Shown here piece after piece: positions 13,553 to 21,389 of a stretch of 31,718 nt of DNA. The notes beneath the pieces are model-generated. The model searched no databases. It had not been told where the DNA came from and saw only the letters and a program-made list of their open reading frames with translations. Positions within the stretch are counted from its first letter, which is position 1; each line of letters starts with the position of its first letter. Made by a program: the position numbers and the translations under genes. The DNA is from JAJYVT01 sp027339205 (GTDB lineage: Bacteria > Actinomycetota > Acidimicrobiia > Acidimicrobiales > RAAP-2), in NCBI GenBank assembly GCA_027339205.1, contig DAHWOV010000115.1, positions 1-31,718 of the forward strand. Reading direction: 5' to 3'.

Positions 13553-15942
13553 CTGTCACCTCCTGGCTCGTGGGCGGCTGCGGCGATCGATCGCCATACG
13601 CGCTCTGGGGTCAGCGGCATCTCGATGTCCTCCACTCCGAGGTGCGCGAGGGCGTCGACGACCGCGTTGACGACCGCAGGGGTCGACGCGATGGTCCCCG
13701 CCTCGCCGATTCCCTTCACCCCGAGCGGGTTGGACGGGCTCGGAGTCACCGTGCGCCCGAGCGTGAAGCCCGGGAGCTCCGTCGCCGCGGGCACGAGATA
13801 GTCGGCGAAGGTCGCCGTCATCAGGTTGCCCCGTTCGTCGTAGACGGCCCCTTCGTAGAGGGCCTGCCCCACGCCCTGGGCGATCCCGCCGTGCACCTGC
13901 CCGTCGACGATGAGCGGGTTGATCTGGTTCCCGCAGTCGTCGACCGCCACGTAGCGGACGAGGTCCACGCGCCCGGTCTGGGTGTCCACCTCGACCACGG
14001 CGACGTGCGTCCCGAAGGGGAACGTGAAGTTCGTCGGGTCGAAGGTGGCGGACGCCTCGAGGTTGGGCTCCATGCCCTCGGGAAGGTCGTGCGCGCTGAA
14101 CGCCTCGAACGCGAGCGCACCGAGGCCGACGGTGCTCGACGGAGAGCCTCGGACGCTGAATTCGCCCCCCGAGAGCTCCAGGTCCTCGGGCGCCACCTCC
14201 AAGCGGTGCGCGGCGAGGAGGCGCGCCTTCTCGACGAGGCGGTCGGCGGCGAGCGCGATCGCCGTGCCTCCGACCGATAGCGACCGAGAGCCGTACGTGT
14301 CGAGGCCGACCGGCGAGACCCCCGTGTCCGAGTGCAAGACGTCAACGTCCTCGGGAGACACGCCGAGCTTGTCCGCCACGATCATCGACCACGAGGTGAC
14401 GTGTCCCTGGCCCTGGGGCGACGCCCCGGTCACCACCTGCACCTTTCCGGTGGGCAGCATCCGTACGGTGGCCGTCTCCCAGCCGCCGGCCATGTAGTTG
14501 AGCGAGGCGAGCACGCGTGAGGGCGCGAGGCCGCACATCTCCACATAGCACGACAGCCCCACGCCGAGCAGCTTCGTAGCGCCCTCGGTGCGACGCTTCG
14601 ACTGCTCTTCGCGCAGTGCGTCGTAGTCGACGAGCTCGAGCGCAGCCCCGAGGGCTGCCTCGTAGTTGCCGCTGTCGAAGACCAGCCCGGCCACAGAGGT
14701 GTAGGGGAACCTGTCCGCTCCGATGAAGTTGCGCCTGCGCAGCTCAGCCGGATCGACTCGCAACTTGCGAGCGAGGGCGTCCATCGCCCGCTCGATCGCG
14801 TACGTCGCCTCTGGCCGGCCCGCGCCGCGGTAGGCGTCGGTGGGCGTCTTGTTGGTGAAGATGCCTGTGCAGGTGAAGGCGTAGGCGGCGACGTCGTAGA
14901 CGCCGTGGTACAAGAAGGCGCCGAGGATGGGGACGCCGGGCGTGACGAGCTGCATGTACGCGCCCATGTCGGCGAGCAGGTGGACCCGCACCGCCCGCAC
15001 GCGTCCATCGGCGTCGGCCGCGAGCTCGATCTCTTGGACCTGCCCCCGCCCGTGGATCGTGGCCTGAGCCGCCTCGCTGCGCTCCTCGCTCCAGCGGACC
15101 GGGCGGCGGAGCCGTCTGGCGAGGGCGAGGCAGAGCAGCTCCTCGGCGTAGACGTCGAGCTTCGAGCCGAACCCCCCGCCGACGGCCGGAGCGACCACCC
15201 GGATGCGACCCTCGGGGATCCCCGCGGTCATCCCGAGCAGCGTGCGCAGGATGTGGGGGATCTGGGTCGCGGAGTAGACGACGTACTCGCCGCCGAAGGG
15301 GTGCGGGACGACGCACACCCCGCGAGGTTCCATCGCCGAAGGGATCAGCCGCTGCTGGACGTAGCGGGCCCGCAGCGTGACCGCCGCGTCCTCGAAGGCA
15401 CGGCGGACGGCTTCGGGGTCGGGGACGAGCTCCCACGTGTAGGCGCGGTTCGTGGGTGCGTCGCCATGCGCGAGGAACCGGTCGCTGGCCGCGTCCTCGA
15501 GATCGACCGCCGCAGGCAGCTCTTCGTAGCCGACTGCGACCGCCCCTGCGGCGTCCTGCGCTTCGGCGAGCGTGCCCGCGACCACGACGGCCACCGCGTC
15601 GCCGGCGTAGCACGCCTCGGCGACCGCGAGCGGGAAGTGAGGCGGCGACTGCATGTCGGCGGTGACCGGCCACACGCAGGGCATCGCCGACGCCCACTCG
15701 CCGGCGAGGTCGGCACCGCTGAAGGCCGCGACCACGCCGGGCATGCCGAGCGCGGCCGAGACGTCGACCGAGGTGATCCGGGCGTGCGCGTAGGGGCTCC
15801 GTACGACCGCCATGTGCAGCGCCCCGGGCACCACGAGGTCGTGGACGAACCTGGCCTCGCCGCTCAGGAGGGCGGCGTCCTCTCGCCGCCGCATCCTCGT
15901 TCCGACGACCCCGGCTGCACCTTCCATGACCGCCGCGCTCAT
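13549..15942 (-). CDS. coxL: CO dehydrogenase-type large subunit, form II (molybdopterin-binding)
   Basis: A protein of 797 residues with the complete xanthine oxidase-family fold. The active-site loop reads AYRGAGR (370-376), the form II signature; form I enzymes with proven high-affinity CO oxidation have AYXCSFR with a Cys that binds copper, and that Cys is absent. Other cofactor motifs are VGGGFGSK (254-261), QGQGH and GVKGIGEAG (741-749), whose Glu747 matches the catalytic Glu of the family. The annotation as CO dehydrogenase is therefore by family; the true substrate may be another aldehyde or heterocycle. ATG 15942 overlaps the coxS stop by four bases. Confidence 0.95.
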   Translation of the reverse strand: MSAAVMEGAAGVVGTRMRRREDAALLSGEARFVHDLVVPGALHMAVVRSPYAHARITSVDVSAALGMPGVVAAFSGADLAGEWASAMPCVWPVTADMQSPPHFPLAVAEACYAGDAVAVVVAGTLAEAQDAAGAVAVGYEELPAAVDLEDAASDRFLAHGDAPTNRAYTWELVPDPEAVRRAFEDAAVTLRARYVQQRLIPSAMEPRGVCVVPHPFGGEYVVYSATQIPHILRTLLGMTAGIPEGRIRVVAPAVGGGFGSKLDVYAEELLCLALARRLRRPVRWSEERSEAAQATIHGRGQVQEIELAADADGRVRAVRVHLLADMGAYMQLVTPGVPILGAFLYHGVYDVAAYAFTCTGIFTNKTPTDAYRGAGRPEATYAIERAMDALARKLRVDPAELRRRNFIGADRFPYTSVAGLVFDSGNYEAALGAALELVDYDALREEQSKRRTEGATKLLGVGLSCYVEMCGLAPSRVLASLNYMAGGWETATVRMLPTGKVQVVTGASPQGQGHVTSWSMIVADKLGVSPEDVDVLHSDTGVSPVGLDTYGSRSLSVGGTAIALAADRLVEKARLLAAHRLEVAPEDLELSGGEFSVRGSPSSTVGLGALAFEAFSAHDLPEGMEPNLEASATFDPTNFTFPFGTHVAVVEVDTQTGRVDLVRYVAVDDCGNQINPLIVDGQVHGGIAQGVGQALYEGAVYDERGNLMTATFADYLVPAATELPGFTLGRTVTPSPSNPLGVKGIGEAGTIASTPAVVNAVVDALAHLGVEDIEMPLTPERVWRSIAAAAHEPGGDR

Positions 15943-16412
15943 CGGACCAGCTCCTCAGCGCCGGCCGCGGCGAGCACCGCTTGGACAATGTTGTGGTAGC
16001 CGGTGCACCGGCAGAGGTTGCCTTCGAGCCCCTCTCGGACCTCGTGCTCGCTCGGGTGCGGGTGCTCCTTCAAGAAGGACGCGACCGCCATCACCATGCC
16101 CGGGGTGCAGAAGCCGCACTGGAGCGCATGATGCTCGTGGAAGGCCGCCTGGATCGGATGGTACGTGCCGTCCGGAGCCGCCATGCCCTCGATGGTGGTG
16201 ATCTCGGCACCGTCCGCCTGCGCTGCGAGCACGGTGCACGACTTCACGGACTCGCCGTCGAGCAGCACCGTGCATGCGCCGCACGACGTCGTGTCGCAAC
16301 CGATGTTCGTCCCGGTAAGCCCGCGCACGTCGCGCAGGTAGTGCACGAGGAGCATGCGTGTCTCCACCTCGTGCGACTCGGTCGTGCCGTTCACGGTCAC
16401 GGTCACCCGCAT
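15939..16412 (-). CDS. coxS: CO dehydrogenase-type small subunit (2Fe-2S, CoxS)
   Basis: A protein of 157 residues with two 2Fe-2S clusters. The plant-type cluster uses Cys39, Cys44, Cys47 and Cys59 (GCDTTSCGAC...SC). The C-terminal cluster uses Cys99, Cys102, Cys134 and Cys136 (QCGFC and CRCTGY). ATG 16412 is the start, because the fold begins there and a strong Shine-Dalgarno sequence (AGGAGGAGGG) lies about eight bases upstream, one of few in this operon. The frame extends upstream, but without homology. It is the first of the three structural genes and follows moaD after a 126-bp gap. Confidence 0.95.
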   Translation of the reverse strand: MRVTVTVNGTTESHEVETRMLLVHYLRDVRGLTGTNIGCDTTSCGACTVLLDGESVKSCTVLAAQADGAEITTIEGMAAPDGTYHPIQAAFHEHHALQCGFCTPGMVMAVASFLKEHPHPSEHEVREGLEGNLCRCTGYHNIVQAVLAAAGAEELVR

Positions 16413-16490
16413 GCCGCGCCCTCCTCCTGCCCGCCGCCCACGACGGGCGCTCGGCCGCCGTCGCCCCGTCTCGGCGGGGACGCACGGTCG

Positions 16491-16502
16491 GCATCCGGAT
16501 GC
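16491..16502. promoter_or_regulatory. 12-bp perfect palindrome upstream of coxS
   Basis: GCATCCGGATGC lies in the 126-bp gap between moaD and coxS, the largest gap in this operon. It may be an operator or part of an mRNA hairpin near the Shine-Dalgarno site. No TAnnnT promoter is evident beside it. Confidence 0.3.
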
Positions 16503-16538
16503 TGCATCGCTCGGCAAATGCTGCCACGCCCGCCGCCG

Positions 16539-16778
16539 TCATGCACCTCCGGACACCGGGGGCACCACGGCGACCTCGTCGTCGCGCCCGATGACCGCCT
16601 CGCCGCTGACCGGCTCCCCGTTCACCCAGAGCGTCGAGGCTCGCAGGACCCTCTCGAACTCCGGCCCGTAGCGGCGGCACGCGGCGTCGCAGAGCTCCGA
16701 GAGGCTCGGCGCGTCGAGCGTCACGCGTCCCTCGCGCGCCGCGGTGCGCGCAGGACCGAAGAGGAGCAGGGTCGCCAT
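16539..16778 (-). CDS. moaD: Molybdopterin synthase small subunit (MoaD/ThiS family) ending in Gly-Gly-Ala
   Basis: A ubiquitin-fold sulfur carrier of 79 residues. It starts MATLLLFGPARTAAREGR, has the central LSELCDAACRRYGPEFERVL helix and LWVNGEPV, and ends VAVVPPVSGGA. MoaD donates sulfur from a C-terminal Gly-Gly thiocarboxylate to MoaE; here one Ala follows the Gly-Gly, so the protein would need trimming or would be blocked for adenylation by MoeB. ATG 16778 (or GTG 16781) follows GGGAGG closely. It lies between moeA (stop 16804) and coxS. A ThiS-like role cannot be excluded, but the context supports MoaD. Confidence 0.87.
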   Translation of the reverse strand: MATLLLFGPARTAAREGRVTLDAPSLSELCDAACRRYGPEFERVLRASTLWVNGEPVSGEAVIGRDDEVAVVPPVSGGA

Positions 16779-16803
16779 CACGCCTCCCTGGGCCGGGGCC
16801 TCT

Positions 16804-18150
16804 TCACGGCGAGCCCACGACTGCAGCCGTGAGCGCGGGGTTGGTCACGATGACCTCCAGGATGTCTCCCGCCGCCGCCCCGTCGCCGTCCGCCAGCACT
16901 GCGAGGCCGTCGGCGAGCCCCATCGAGCGGATCTGGTGCGATCCTTGCCCCGGGCATGCCCGCGCCTCCCAAGACGGCGCCTCCCAAGACGGCGCCTCCC
17001 GAGACGGCGCCTCCCGAGACCAAGGAGCGTCGACGTCGCGGCCGCGCTCCACCCGAGGTGCGCCCAAGCCGTCCGGTCGGAGGGGTGAGAGCTGGACCCG
17101 GACGAAGTGCACCCTGCCGTCGGCGCGCCGGCGCAGGGGCTCTGCCGCGCGAGCGCGCACACGGGGACGGCCGGTCATGCGGTGACCGGCCATCTGCCGG
17201 AGCGCGGGACGGACAAGCAGCTCGAAGCTCACGGCGGAGGACACGGGGTTCCCCGGGAGGCCGAAGGCCGGAACGGGACCTTGCGGACCGGCGAGCACGG
17301 CGAAGGAGAAGGGCTTCGCAGGACGGATCGCGATCTGCATCCAGCGAGTCGCCGAACCGCCGAGCCGGTCGAGCACCATGCGCACGACGTCGACGTCGCC
17401 CACGCTCACCCCGCCAGAGAGGACGAGCACGTCGACCCTGCCGAGCGCGTCGGTGAGCAGGGCCGCGAGCGCCTCGTCGTCGTCAGGTGACCGCCCGAGA
17501 TCGAGTGGCCGGCAGCCGGACTCGGCCACGAGGGAGAGCAGCATCGGTCGGTTGGAGTCGTAGATCTGCGCACGCCCGAGAGGGCGGCCCGCGTCGACCA
17601 GCTCGTCCCCCGTCGAGATCACGCCCACCACGGGTCGGGGAAGCACCCTGATCGTCGTGCAGCCGGCGCTGATCAGGGCGGCGAGCTGCGTCGGACCGAT
17701 CTCCGCGCCGGCGTCGAGCACCGTCTCACCAGCGTGCACGTCCCCCCCCGGCAGCCGGACGTTCTCACCGGGCTCCACCGGGACGTCGACCAGCACCCTG
17801 CCCTCCCCGGCCGGCCGCGTCCGCTCGACCATGCAGACCGCGTCCGCACCGTCGGGGACGGGCGCGCCGGTCATGATCCTCGCGGACTGCCCCGGGCCGA
17901 CCGCGCCGTGGAGCGTGCTCCCAGCGAGGACGCGCCCGACGACGTCGAGCGTCACCGGCGCCCGCACGGTGTCCGCCGCCCGCAGCGCGTACCCGTCCAT
18001 CGCGGAGTTGGCGAACGGAGGCACGTCCACCTGCGCGGCCGCGCGCTCCGCCAGCACGCAGCCGAGCGCGTCGATGGGTGCGACGTCGACCGGGGGGCGA
18101 GGCGAACAGGCACGAAGGACGAGTGCCTGCGCTTCCTCCAGCGGGATCAC
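16804..18150 (-). CDS. moeA: Molybdopterin molybdenumtransferase MoeA
   Basis: A protein of 448 residues that inserts molybdate into adenylyl-molybdopterin. Typical segments are FANSAMDGYALRAAD, IMTGAPVPDGADAVCMVE, GVISTGDELV, IYDSNRPML, LSGGVSVGDVDVV, IAIRPAKPFSF and FGLPGNPVSSAVSFE. Domain IV near the C-terminus is interrupted by about 20 residues made of a repeated E-A-P-S-[RW] unit from a 15-bp minisatellite, just before GSHQIRSMGLADGLAVL. GTG 18150 overlaps the stop of the MobA-MoaE gene in GTGA, so translation is coupled. Longer frames upstream overlap that gene and are rejected. Confidence 0.94.
   Translation of the reverse strand: MIPLEEAQALVLRACSPRPPVDVAPIDALGCVLAERAAAQVDVPPFANSAMDGYALRAADTVRAPVTLDVVGRVLAGSTLHGAVGPGQSARIMTGAPVPDGADAVCMVERTRPAGEGRVLVDVPVEPGENVRLPGGDVHAGETVLDAGAEIGPTQLAALISAGCTTIRVLPRPVVGVISTGDELVDAGRPLGRAQIYDSNRPMLLSLVAESGCRPLDLGRSPDDDEALAALLTDALGRVDVLVLSGGVSVGDVDVVRMVLDRLGGSATRWMQIAIRPAKPFSFAVLAGPQGPVPAFGLPGNPVSSAVSFELLVRPALRQMAGHRMTGRPRVRARAAEPLRRRADGRVHFVRVQLSPLRPDGLGAPRVERGRDVDAPWSREAPSREAPSWEAPSWEARACPGQGSHQIRSMGLADGLAVLADGDGAAAGDILEVIVTNPALTAAVVGSP
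16962..17021 (-). repeat. Four 15-bp repeats inside moeA
   Basis: GCGCCTCCCAAGACG twice, then GCGCCTCCCGAGACG/C twice, head to tail. They encode the repeated Glu-Ala-Pro-Ser-Arg/Trp insertion in MoeA domain IV and preserve the frame. Confidence 0.85.
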
Positions 18151-19172
18151 ACCGACCGCACCGATATGGCGCCGGTGCCCCAGTCCTCTCCGCCGCGCCA
18201 GCGCTCGTACTTCCAGATCGGCACCGTCTCCTTGACGGTGTCGATCAGGTACCCGCCCGCGGCGAACGCGTCGAGCCGGTGCGGCGCCGAGACCACCACC
18301 ACCACGGCGGTGTCGCCGACGGCGAGCGATCCCAGCCGGTGCAGGGCCGCGACACGCACGATCGAAGGCCAGCGCACCCGGGCGTCGGCGACCGCCGCGC
18401 CGAGGCGCGCGAGCGCCGGCCCCTCGTACGCCTCGTAGACCAGCTCTTCGACCCCGTCCCGCCCGTCCGCGTGGTCGCGGACGGTGCCGGCGAAGGTGAC
18501 CACCGCGCCGCACGACGGCCGCACCGCCCACTCGACGACCGCCTGCGCGTTGAGCGTCGTCCTCGAGAGGCCGACCCAGTCGTCGCCGCTCGCCGGGGGA
18601 GCGAGCGCGAGCCGTGCGAGGTCCTCGGGGCTGTCGGCGTCCTCGGTGCGCCCGGGCCCCACCGCCGCTGCAAGCTCCTCTTCGTCCACGAAGCACGTGT
18701 CTGGGCCGAAGACGCCACGAAGCGACCGCTCCCCCGAGGCGAGCCGGGCTCTCGCCCGCTCAAGGTCCGCCACAGACCATCGCGCGCACAGCGGCTGAGG
18801 CACCCCGTTCTTCACCGGCACCACGCTGACGTCGCCGGGGCAGCCGGCGAGCCACGCCACGAGACCGGCGGACACGCTTGGCAGGTCGCAGGCCAGGACG
18901 ACTGCCGGCTGCTTCTCCCCGGTCTGGCGCACGAGCTCTGCCCACCCGGCCGCCACCGCCGCCAGCGGCCCGGTGCCCGCCGGTTCCTCGACGACGCTCG
19001 GGAGACCGGTCGTGCCGGGCCCGACCTCCACCGCCGCGGACGTCGCCGCCGACAGCGCCTCGGCGGCGCGGCGCCCGAGCGCCACCCCGCCGACCTCGAG
19101 CGTCGCCTTGTCCCGTCCCATGCGCCGAGAGGAGCCGCCGGTCAGCACCATGCCGTAGACGCGCGCAGCCAC
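18147..19172 (-). CDS. mobA-moaE: Fused molybdopterin guanylyltransferase MobA and molybdopterin synthase large subunit MoaE
   Basis: One frame of 341 residues carries two enzymes. Residues about 1-190 are MobA-like: GMVLTGGSSRRMGRDKATL (nucleotide loop), AGTGPLAAVAAG, and ACDLPSVS with the metal-binding Asp. Residues about 200-341 are MoaE: VVTFAGTVRDHADGRDGVEELVYEAY, VAALHRLGSLAVGDTAVVVVV, SAPHRLDAFAAGGYLID and KETVPIWKYERW, all in family order and including the Lys residues of the MoaE active site. MoaE with MoaD makes molybdopterin; MobA adds GMP after metal insertion. GTG 19172 is supported by TACGCT seven bases upstream. It heads the cofactor and CO-dehydrogenase run and overlaps moeA in GTGA. 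Confidence 0.92.
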   Translation of the reverse strand: MAARVYGMVLTGGSSRRMGRDKATLEVGGVALGRRAAEALSAATSAAVEVGPGTTGLPSVVEEPAGTGPLAAVAAGWAELVRQTGEKQPAVVLACDLPSVSAGLVAWLAGCPGDVSVVPVKNGVPQPLCARWSVADLERARARLASGERSLRGVFGPDTCFVDEEELAAAVGPGRTEDADSPEDLARLALAPPASGDDWVGLSRTTLNAQAVVEWAVRPSCGAVVTFAGTVRDHADGRDGVEELVYEAYEGPALARLGAAVADARVRWPSIVRVAALHRLGSLAVGDTAVVVVVSAPHRLDAFAAGGYLIDTVKETVPIWKYERWRGGEDWGTGAISVRSV

Positions 19173-19179
19173 GCCGCCC

Positions 19180-19185
19180 AGCGTA
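19180..19185 (-). promoter_or_regulatory. -10 box TACGCT of the cofactor and cox operon
   Basis: TAnnnT on the minus strand, seven bases before GTG 19172 and just after the hairpin at 19203-19222. It marks a likely leaderless start for the run from mobA-moaE towards coxG. Confidence 0.45.
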
Positions 19186-19202
19186 CGCGGCCTATGGTCC
19201 TC

Positions 19203-19222
19203 GCGGTCCCGGCCCGGGCCGC
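19203..19222 (-). terminator. Hairpin between the glycan genes and the cofactor operon
   Basis: GCGG-T-CCC pairs with GGGCCGC around a five-base loop, with one bulge. It lies five bases past the glycosyltransferase stop (19227) and before the next -10 box. It is GC-rich without a T-tract, as is common for actinobacterial terminators. Confidence 0.45.
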
Positions 19223-19226
19223 GCGC

Positions 19227-20432
19227 CTAGCCCCGAGCCGTCTCGGCAGGCAGCTTGCCGCGGCAGGCGACCTCTTCGAGGAAGCGTGCGTACCGCTCGA
19301 TCAGGACTGGCCAGCGGTAGTGGCGCTCGACGTAGCGGCGCCCGCGGGCGCCAAGCTCCCTGCGGAGCGCGGCATCCGTCGTCAGACGGTCGAGGACGGC
19401 CTCGAACTCTCGATAGGACCCGAACCACATGCCGCCTCCCGACCGCTCGCAGTGCTCGCGCGTCGCGTCGCAGCGCGCGTTGACCACCACGGGGAGCTCG
19501 AGCGTCCAGGCTTCGGTGACTACGAGCGAGAACGCCTCGAGCGCGGAGGGGGAGATGAACGCCTGGGCATCGCGCATGATGTCGCACTTGTCCGCGTCGT
19601 TCACCATGCCGGTGACGACGATGTCGGGATGGTCAGGGGGGCGATAGGCGACCGGCCCCACGAGCGCGAGTGCGAGCGGCCCGGGACGCCTGGCCTTGTA
19701 CTCGACGAAGTAGGCCGCGAGCATCTTCGAGCCCTTGTGCTCGTCGACCCTTCCGACACTCACCACGTAGGGACGGTCGCCGGTGCCGAGCAGCTCGGCG
19801 CCGCTGCGCCGGCGCGGGGTCGGCGGCTCGGTCCCGAGGCCGAGGAGGATCTGCGGCCGGGCGGCGACCGGGTAGTGACGCTGGACCAGCCGTCGCTCCG
19901 CCATCGTCTGGAAGACGAGCGCGTCCGCGCTTGCGAAGGTGCCCGCGAACACCTTCAGGTACAGCGCCGGCTCGTCGTGGGCCGCCGGGTGCAGCACTGC
20001 CGGCATCGGCACGCTCCCGATCGCCCGGACGGTCGGGTAGTACAGGTACGGGTAGAAGACGGCGACGTCGGCGCCGCTCTCACACAGGGCGTCCACGAGC
20101 TCGGGGGTGACCGGGCCGTTGAGGTCGACCCAGCGCTCCGCCTTCTCCTGCGTGGCGAGCGTCGGAGCCCGGCGCAGCCGTCCGTCGAGCTCGTAGAAGT
20201 CGCGGGAGCGTCCCGACGCGACGCGGAAGCGGTGGACGAGGACGTCGTCCACCATCTCGACTCCGGGCTCGAGCTCGTTGCGCCAGGTGAGGTGGTCCAG
20301 CGCCGTCGAGGTGAAGACCTCGGCGGCCCAGCCGGTCGACGCGACGAGATGCTCGGCGAGCTGGCGTGCGGCGGACTCGGCGCCGCCCACGACCTGGCGC
20401 CCGTAGCGGGGCGTGACGAAGGCGACGCGCAC
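19227..20432 (-). CDS. Glycosyltransferase family 4 protein
   Basis: A protein of 401 residues with the two-domain GT-B layout. The N-terminal part has FVTPRYGRQVVGGAESAARQLA, the GGAE loop that helps bind the donor. The C-terminal part has YVVSVGRVDEHKGSKML and ISPSALEAFSLVVTEAW, the E-x7-E donor-sugar motif of retaining GT4 enzymes. The acceptor and sugar cannot be told. It begins nine bases after the methyltransferase gene and is last in the clpP-wzm-wzt set, suggesting a role in the exported glycan. It ends just before a hairpin. GTG 20432 is chosen because MRVAFVTPRY starts directly at the first beta strand. Confidence 0.9.
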   Translation of the reverse strand: MRVAFVTPRYGRQVVGGAESAARQLAEHLVASTGWAAEVFTSTALDHLTWRNELEPGVEMVDDVLVHRFRVASGRSRDFYELDGRLRRAPTLATQEKAERWVDLNGPVTPELVDALCESGADVAVFYPYLYYPTVRAIGSVPMPAVLHPAAHDEPALYLKVFAGTFASADALVFQTMAERRLVQRHYPVAARPQILLGLGTEPPTPRRRSGAELLGTGDRPYVVSVGRVDEHKGSKMLAAYFVEYKARRPGPLALALVGPVAYRPPDHPDIVVTGMVNDADKCDIMRDAQAFISPSALEAFSLVVTEAWTLELPVVVNARCDATREHCERSGGGMWFGSYREFEAVLDRLTTDAALRRELGARGRRYVERHYRWPVLIERYARFLEEVACRGKLPAETARG

Positions 20433-20441
20433 CGCGATCGC

Positions 20442-21389
20442 TCAGCGCGTCGCGATGACGAGGTAGTCGGCGCCCTCCGGACCCGGCACGATGTCCACGG
20501 TCCATGCAGCCAGGAGGTGGCCCCAGGTGCGCGGTCGGAGCGGCTTACCGGGTGCGAGGTCCGCTTCAACGGGTGCGTCGTCGGACAGCCACGCCTCCGG
20601 CGAGACCGAGTGTACTGCGACCACCGAGTGCTCGCCCATCTTCTCGAGGAGTGAGCAGACGAACTGGTCACGGCGGGCCGGGTCCATCGTCTCGACGATC
20701 CCCGACACCACCGCGCCGCCAAGCGAGCCGAGAGGGACGGCGTCCAGGTGGACGAGCGGCTCTTCTTGACGGAGGTCCGACCCTCTGAGCTCGGCATCGC
20801 CGATGATCCCCGGGCGCGGGTCCACGCCATAGGCATCGACGCCCGCGGCCGCGAGCAGGCTCACGAGCCAGCCGTCGCCGCACGCGGTGTGCAGGACGCG
20901 TCCGGGCGTGGCGCGCAAAGCGTCGACGACGCGCGCCGCCCACCATGTGCCCGCCGAGCCGGCGTCAAGCACCAGCGTCTCGCCCGCGGGCGGCACCCTC
21001 TCTTGGAGGTCCCCGAGCTGGCTCTCGATTGCGTGGAGCGCGCGGCTCACCGCGAGGCCGAAGGTGCTCACCTGATGGGTGACCCACCCCATGTACCAGA
21101 GAATGAGCGACCGAAGGCCCTTCTTGACGGCGCTCCCGGCCAGCCGGTTCGAGGCCACCGGGACCACCGGATCGATGAGCGCCGCTTGGTCGACCATCCC
21201 GAGGGCATCCTTCAAGTCGCCACCGCGCACGGCGACGGGAGCGTGCTCAAGGAACATCTGGTCGAGCTCGCGCTCGAGCTGGACGGGGATCACGCTGCGG
21301 TGGGTCCGCACCTCCTCGTCGATCTCGGCCATCACGTGGCGCAGGTAGTCGTCGGCGATCGGGGTGTCCTCCGACTCGCTGCTGCTCAC
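20442..21389 (-). CDS. SAM-dependent methyltransferase-like protein of the glycan cluster
   Basis: A protein of 315 residues. The first ~145 residues are mostly helical with no named domain (DDYLRHVMAEIDEEVRTHR, LILWYMGWVTHQ). The second half looks like a class I methyltransferase: VLHTACGDGWLVSLLAAAGVDAYGVDP contains the glycine-rich SAM loop, here ACGDG, and an acidic end of strand two. GTG 21389 overlaps the wzt stop in GTGA, so the genes are coupled. Methyltransferases beside Wzm/Wzt exporters can cap the glycan chain end that the Wzt C-terminal domain recognises; whether this one does is inference. Confidence 0.78.
   Translation of the reverse strand: MSSSESEDTPIADDYLRHVMAEIDEEVRTHRSVIPVQLERELDQMFLEHAPVAVRGGDLKDALGMVDQAALIDPVVPVASNRLAGSAVKKGLRSLILWYMGWVTHQVSTFGLAVSRALHAIESQLGDLQERVPPAGETLVLDAGSAGTWWAARVVDALRATPGRVLHTACGDGWLVSLLAAAGVDAYGVDPRPGIIGDAELRGSDLRQEEPLVHLDAVPLGSLGGAVVSGIVETMDPARRDQFVCSLLEKMGEHSVVAVHSVSPEAWLSDDAPVEADLAPGKPLRPRTWGHLLAAWTVDIVPGPEGADYLVIATR

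Noticed and set aside
13549..15942. Form I (proven CO-oxidising) CoxL
   Set aside because: The active-site loop is AYRGAGR, without the copper-binding Cys of AYXCSFR.
16413..16541. Small ORF starting at the ATGA overlap with the moaD stop
   Set aside because: It continues deep into coxS in another frame, has no homology, and the gap is better explained as a leader region.
18078..20654. 858-codon plus-strand frame over mobA-moaE and the glycosyltransferase
   Set aside because: The same reasoning applies: the minus strand encodes well-defined enzymes, and this frame shows no domain.
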